Source of the DNA: Trichostrongylus colubriformis
Lineage: Eukaryota; Nematoda; Chromadorea; Rhabditida; Trichostrongylidae
Direction of reading: 5' to 3'
Assembly: GCA_963978905.1 (NCBI GenBank)
Contig: OZ022258.1
Span: 31,004,716 to 31,068,715 of the forward strand
Length of the DNA stretch: 64,000 bases
The translations under genes were made by a program, and so were the position numbers. This document shows positions 60,522-64,000 of the stretch, one piece after another. The notes under the pieces were generated by a model. The model ran no database searches, was not told the DNA's origin, and saw nothing but the letters and a program-made list of their open reading frames with translations. Position 1 is the first letter of the stretch; every line of letters begins with the position of its first letter.

Positions 60522-60727
60522 TATCTCGAACCAGAGAAAGGAGCGAGCGTACAGAACGTGTTTGCTAATTTTCTATATATCATAGGGTTTAGGAAGGCGA
60601 ACCTTGTTGTCCGAATATGAGTGAATATAAGGATCCAAGCATGACAAGCGCCTTTGGCGAAAAACACGAAAACGAAAAAGTGAAAAGCGAGCAAGACACA
60701 ATAAACCACGGGTGGGTTAGGGCTTAC

Positions 60728-60822
60728 TTTTCGGGTTCTCTGCCCTTCCTTTTCGTTAATTTCTGCACTGCCTCCACTTTCACTTCGAAGAGCCACCAAG
60801 TTATTGTAGCCACTGCCTTCAA
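60728..60822 (-). CDS. Exon-like segment of an unidentified host gene
   Basis: On the - strand a 95-nt segment lies between the acceptor TATCTCCATACAG and the donor CGAAAA/GTAAGC. It encodes GSGYNNLVALRSESGGSAEI followed by NEKEGQRTRK, with codon-like composition. Both splice sites are good and the frame is open throughout. I see no neighbouring exon, and the MITE at 60022-60521 lies just downstream in gene orientation. Confidence 0.4.
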
Positions 60823-62218
60823 CTGTATGGAGATAAGTACGAGAATTAAAATGAAACGGATCCAGTATCGCCTCGTTCAATCGCCACTAATTCGATTGGC
60901 ACCAGTTTTTATGCAAGAAACTTCATGAAAAGGACACTTTGATGGGAAATTTTGATGTGACTTCTCCGCCGCTGTTATCTCAGCATCGCGTAATCTTTCG
61001 GCCACTTCATGGTCACTTTCGTTCTATCATCAACAACTACGTCATCATCAGATAACGCGCGAGAGCACAGCTTTCCGTGGGCATTTTTTAGACAATGAGC
61101 TCGTCACCTTCGACTTGAGTTCCCCTGTGTTTCAGTAGGAACAACGCCCGCAAATTCCCTAAGTTGTCGACCACGTTCCGTCCCCTGCTTCTGGTCTATG
61201 AAAATTGTACACATCACATGCTCCCGTGCCATATTAGATTTCTGGATACGTCGTTACTTTTTGGAGTAGGCTATTTTATTTCAGATTTTCTTGTTTCGGA
61301 ACGCACTAGATTAGACAATTTCCCCATTCGATACAAACTCTGGCGCCAGGCTACTTTTCACATTACTGAGCACTGACTTGATAAGCGATTTACTCAAAAT
61401 GCTGAACTTTACGATTAATGCGTAGAATTTTTGCGCTCCGTCATGTTGTTATGGTTGGAATCGCACTGCCACTAAATCACCAAATTGCGCTACCATGCTA
61501 GCTCAACTTCAACACCACATGCCGCTCTAAAATTCTACATCTCGAAAAAGCTCTCAGACTTCGCTCTTCTGCTCCGAATAGGTACACTCAACAGGATCCT
61601 CTGTTGTGTCACCTATTTCAGGATCCTACACTGAATCCTGTTCATTCTACGAGGACATCTTACTCACCATGGACTTTTCAGAGAAGTGCGGCTGAGGACT
61701 GCGCCGTGCTCTCCCTAAAGTTTAATTTTCTTTCTTTCACTCTAGAACTGAGCTCAATCTCAGCTGTGTGACCTTCATTGTCTTCGCTAAATAAGAGAAA
61801 TCATGTTGAAGTGATTTTTCATCACCAAGTGGTGTTACTATTGCTTATCCCTCGCTATGAACATCAAAATGATGAACATGGTCACCAACTTGCCATATCC
61901 CGACTGCCCCCGAAAATAACCGGAAAAGGAACATCACAGGGACATGCAACCTCAAATGTCCATACACTTTCTGTTTGGAAAGTTTCTGAATTTGTCAACC
62001 GTGCACCATGTTCCCGTGTAGGTTTCTTCGAGGAATGGAACTGTCGATTTCGCGTGGCGTCTCACCTTATCAACGCGGTTGCTTGGTATTGTACTTGTAA
62101 CACTTTTCATGAGACGCCATTCAGGAACTTCAGTCGCCTTTCCAGTCATTCTTTCGGGTTGAGCAACTCTCACACAATATTGTTAGGTAACCTCTGCTTG
62201 ATTTGATTATGCCCACAT
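60823..62218. other. 1.4 kb without an assignable gene
   Basis: A - strand segment (about 62160-62068, beginning at an ATG, encoding MTGKATEVPEWRLMKSVTST, donor GATAAG/GTGAGA) is exon-like but unrecognised. The rest shows nothing I can support. Confidence 0.25.
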
Positions 62219-62335
62219 GACATTTGTTGTGTGATGTCCAACCAACGTCACAGATATTTTCAGCAGTGAGCCACATATTAAAGCTCACTGCTGAAAATAT
62301 CTGTGACGTTGGTTGGACATCACACAACAAATGTC
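62219..62335. repeat. Perfect hairpin: 53-bp arms, 11-bp loop
   Basis: 62219-62271 and 62283-62335 are exact reverse complements (starting GACATTTGTTGTGTGATGTC and ending GCAGTGAGC at the loop). The loop is CACATATTAAA. No mismatch is present. I see no flanking TA or TTAA duplication that would mark it as a standard MITE. Confidence 0.9.
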
Positions 62336-63149
62336 TCTCAATGCGAGGCCAGCAATTCATTCAAATGGGCCTCTTACAACTCATGTCACTTCTATCAAAA
62401 CAATGACATATAATACTAAACCAGTACCAATCACTCTCTCCATAGTGTCGGGTTTTCGGCAGGACTGTCGCATTGGGTCAGGTTACGCGAACAGGCTGTG
62501 ACCACGCTCCGCACCGCGCGGCCATCTCGCGAGGGACAGCAGAGCACTTGCCGCGCTAGGAGCCTCGATCCTTGTCCGCGATGACCTAGTCAGAGAGCAC
62601 TGTCGATCGAGCCTAACATACTGGTGGCCCACAAGCATTAAAAAAAGCAATCTTTGAGTTCCACATCATTACTCCTTCAAGTGAAAGAACGTTCACATTG
62701 ATGGCAAACTGCTCGTCTATTGGTGGTTCATGCCAAATAATGTCCTTACGTACCCCGAAACAACCCACGATAATGTTGCGAAGCTTGTTGATTTCAAAAG
62801 CAAATGCACACTTGAACGTGTAGGAGTTGATGCAAACTCGCTCCCTTTAAATGTCGCCTTGCACGAACCCTTAATGCGTTCGGTGAGAAACTCAAACTGA
62901 GGAATGAGGAAAGTGGAAGGAAAGGAACGAAAGGAGAAACAAGTGTGAGGGGAGAGGACCTGATAGAGCGAAGCTTAATGCAGTTGGTCGCGTTGGAGGC
63001 AGATGGTTAACATGGAGACACCTCAATATGCTTCAAGCACGCTGAGTCACGCTCATAGCGCAAGTGCATTCCAGAGCATTTCCTTAGATAGTTGTGAAAG
63101 GTGCCTCTGAATACAAGTTTGAGTGCATATCGCAAACTATCAATAGTAA
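62336..63149. other. Unassigned sequence upstream of the CR1-like element
   Basis: No RT motif or exon is recognised here; the LINE homology begins abruptly near 63150, consistent with 5' truncation. Confidence 0.35.
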
Positions 63150-64000
63150 TATTTACACGTGGATTTCGAAAAAGCTTTTGACAGAGTTTCTCATCAAAAG
63201 CTCATTTTGAAACTCACCATGATTGGTATTCATCCAAGAATAGTAGCTTGGATCAAAGTTTTTCTTACCGATAGAGTTTATATGGTTCATATCAACTCGA
63301 AGTTCTTCAAGCCCAAGTCGGTGGTCAGTGGTGTACCGCAAGGCGGGGTGCTGTCTCCAATCCTTTTTAACATATTCACTTTTGACTTCCGTCACTAGTT
63401 ATCGACAAAGGAATCAAATGCGTTGGTTTTGCTGACGATTTCAAGCTGTACCACCCAATACTATCCAAGTCGGACAAGGAATCACTGCAGGGAGCTGTCA
63501 ATAATGTCAGAGACTGGACCGCCCAATGGAAACTACCCATATCTATGAAGAAAACCAAGTACACACTTAGGCAAGGTTGTCACTAGCTCTTCGTACTTGA
63601 TGGGGAGTGTGCAACTGGGAGAAGTGGAAGAAATTAGAGACCCCGGCTTTTACATTCGGAGTGACCTCATCTTTGATGGCAACTGTCTTAGAATTGCAGC
63701 TAAAGCCATGGCGTCATTAACATGCTCAGAGCTTTCTCGACTAGGGATTCTTTGGTACTTCTCAGAGCTTACAAAACATACATTAGGCCATTGATAGAAT
63801 ATGGAACAGTGGTATTTAGCCCTCACATAGTAAAGATGATTAATGCAATAGAAATGGTTCATAATAGTTTTACAAGGAAAGCATCTGTGAGGGCACTCGG
63901 GTTCAATTATGACCACATACCTGGTGGCAGGGTGCGCAATGCCAGCCTTGGCCTTGAGACACTAGCTCTTAGAAGGAAAAAATTCGACTGGATTACCTTT
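63150..64000 (+). pseudogene. CR1-like non-LTR retrotransposon, 5'-truncated, cut by window end
   Basis: RT pieces occur on the + strand in successive frames: VDFEKAFDRVSHQKLILKLT (63159 on), VVSGVPQGGVLSPILFNIFT (near 63330), then CVGFADDFKLYHPI (catalytic FADD, near 63420). DWTAQWKLPISMKKT follows, then an RDPGFYIRSDL segment (from 63597), and IRPLIEYGTVVFSPH with a NSFTRKA...LG element up to the window end. This order is that of CR1/Jockey-clade reverse transcriptases, distinct from the RTE elements. Shifts and stops make it inactive as seen. The 5' part of the ORF, including any endonuclease, is missing. Confidence 0.88.

Noticed and set aside
60368..60880. 170-codon - strand ORF
   Set aside because: Its C-terminal half reads through the Tc1-type MITE at 60022-60521; only the 60728-60822 part looks exon-like.
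1..64000. CRISPR arrays, operons, rRNA genes or prophage
   Set aside because: No regularly spaced identical repeats, no bacterial gene organisation and no rRNA-like sequence; the window is clearly eukaryotic.

Overview
This window is eukaryotic, not bacterial. It has no operons and no long host ORFs. It does have short exons bounded by nematode-type splice sites (TTTTCAG/ and /GTRAGT-like), introns as small as 49-58 bp, and a dense, nested population of transposable elements. The repertoire (RTE and CR1-like LINEs, a Penelope-like element, Ty3/gypsy, Pao-like gag, mariner, MULE-like and many TTAA-flanked MITEs) fits a clade V parasitic nematode, most likely a hookworm-like strongylid. That placement is inference from recalled family resemblance.

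Layout. 1-4.3 kb: an intact Ty3/gypsy Gag-Pol frame, cut by the window start, plus its 3' LTR. 4.4-16.6 kb: gene-poor repeats, comprising a TTAA MITE, a decayed mariner, a 185-bp palindrome, a second MITE, a gypsy LTR/gag remnant and an RTE 3' fragment. 16.6-17.6 kb: a 991-bp fold-back element with a perfect 9-bp target duplication. 18.6-43.4 kb: one host gene on the + strand. I reconstruct 11 short exons of a type II membrane ENPP-like (ectonucleotide pyrophosphatase/phosphodiesterase) protein. Intron phases agree at every junction except one (exon 8 to 9, where an exon is probably unseen). About 1.2 kb of coding sequence is spread over about 25 kb, because the introns hold most of the mobile DNA of the region: TTAA MITEs, two identical-length 507-bp Tc1-type MITEs, a non-autonomous LTR element with 5-bp target duplications, two RTE LINEs and an inverted cluster of Pao-like gag/LTR sequence. 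Most catalytic and metal-binding residues of the family are substituted, so the product is predicted to be a pseudoenzyme.

43.9-64 kb: again mobile DNA. It includes a mariner carrying a nested MITE, further TTAA MITEs, a decayed Penelope-like element, an 865-bp deleted mariner with near-perfect ends, a Tc1-type MITE, a perfect 53-bp-arm hairpin, and a CR1-like LINE cut by the window end. A few exon-like islands (47.2-47.6 kb and 60.7 kb) could belong to other host genes, but I cannot name them.

A thread through the whole window is a group of short elements inserted at TTAA whose ends read AGGCAC...GTGCCT, or close variants. I count eleven copies in five sequence subfamilies. They look like the products of one mobilising transposase that is not encoded here.
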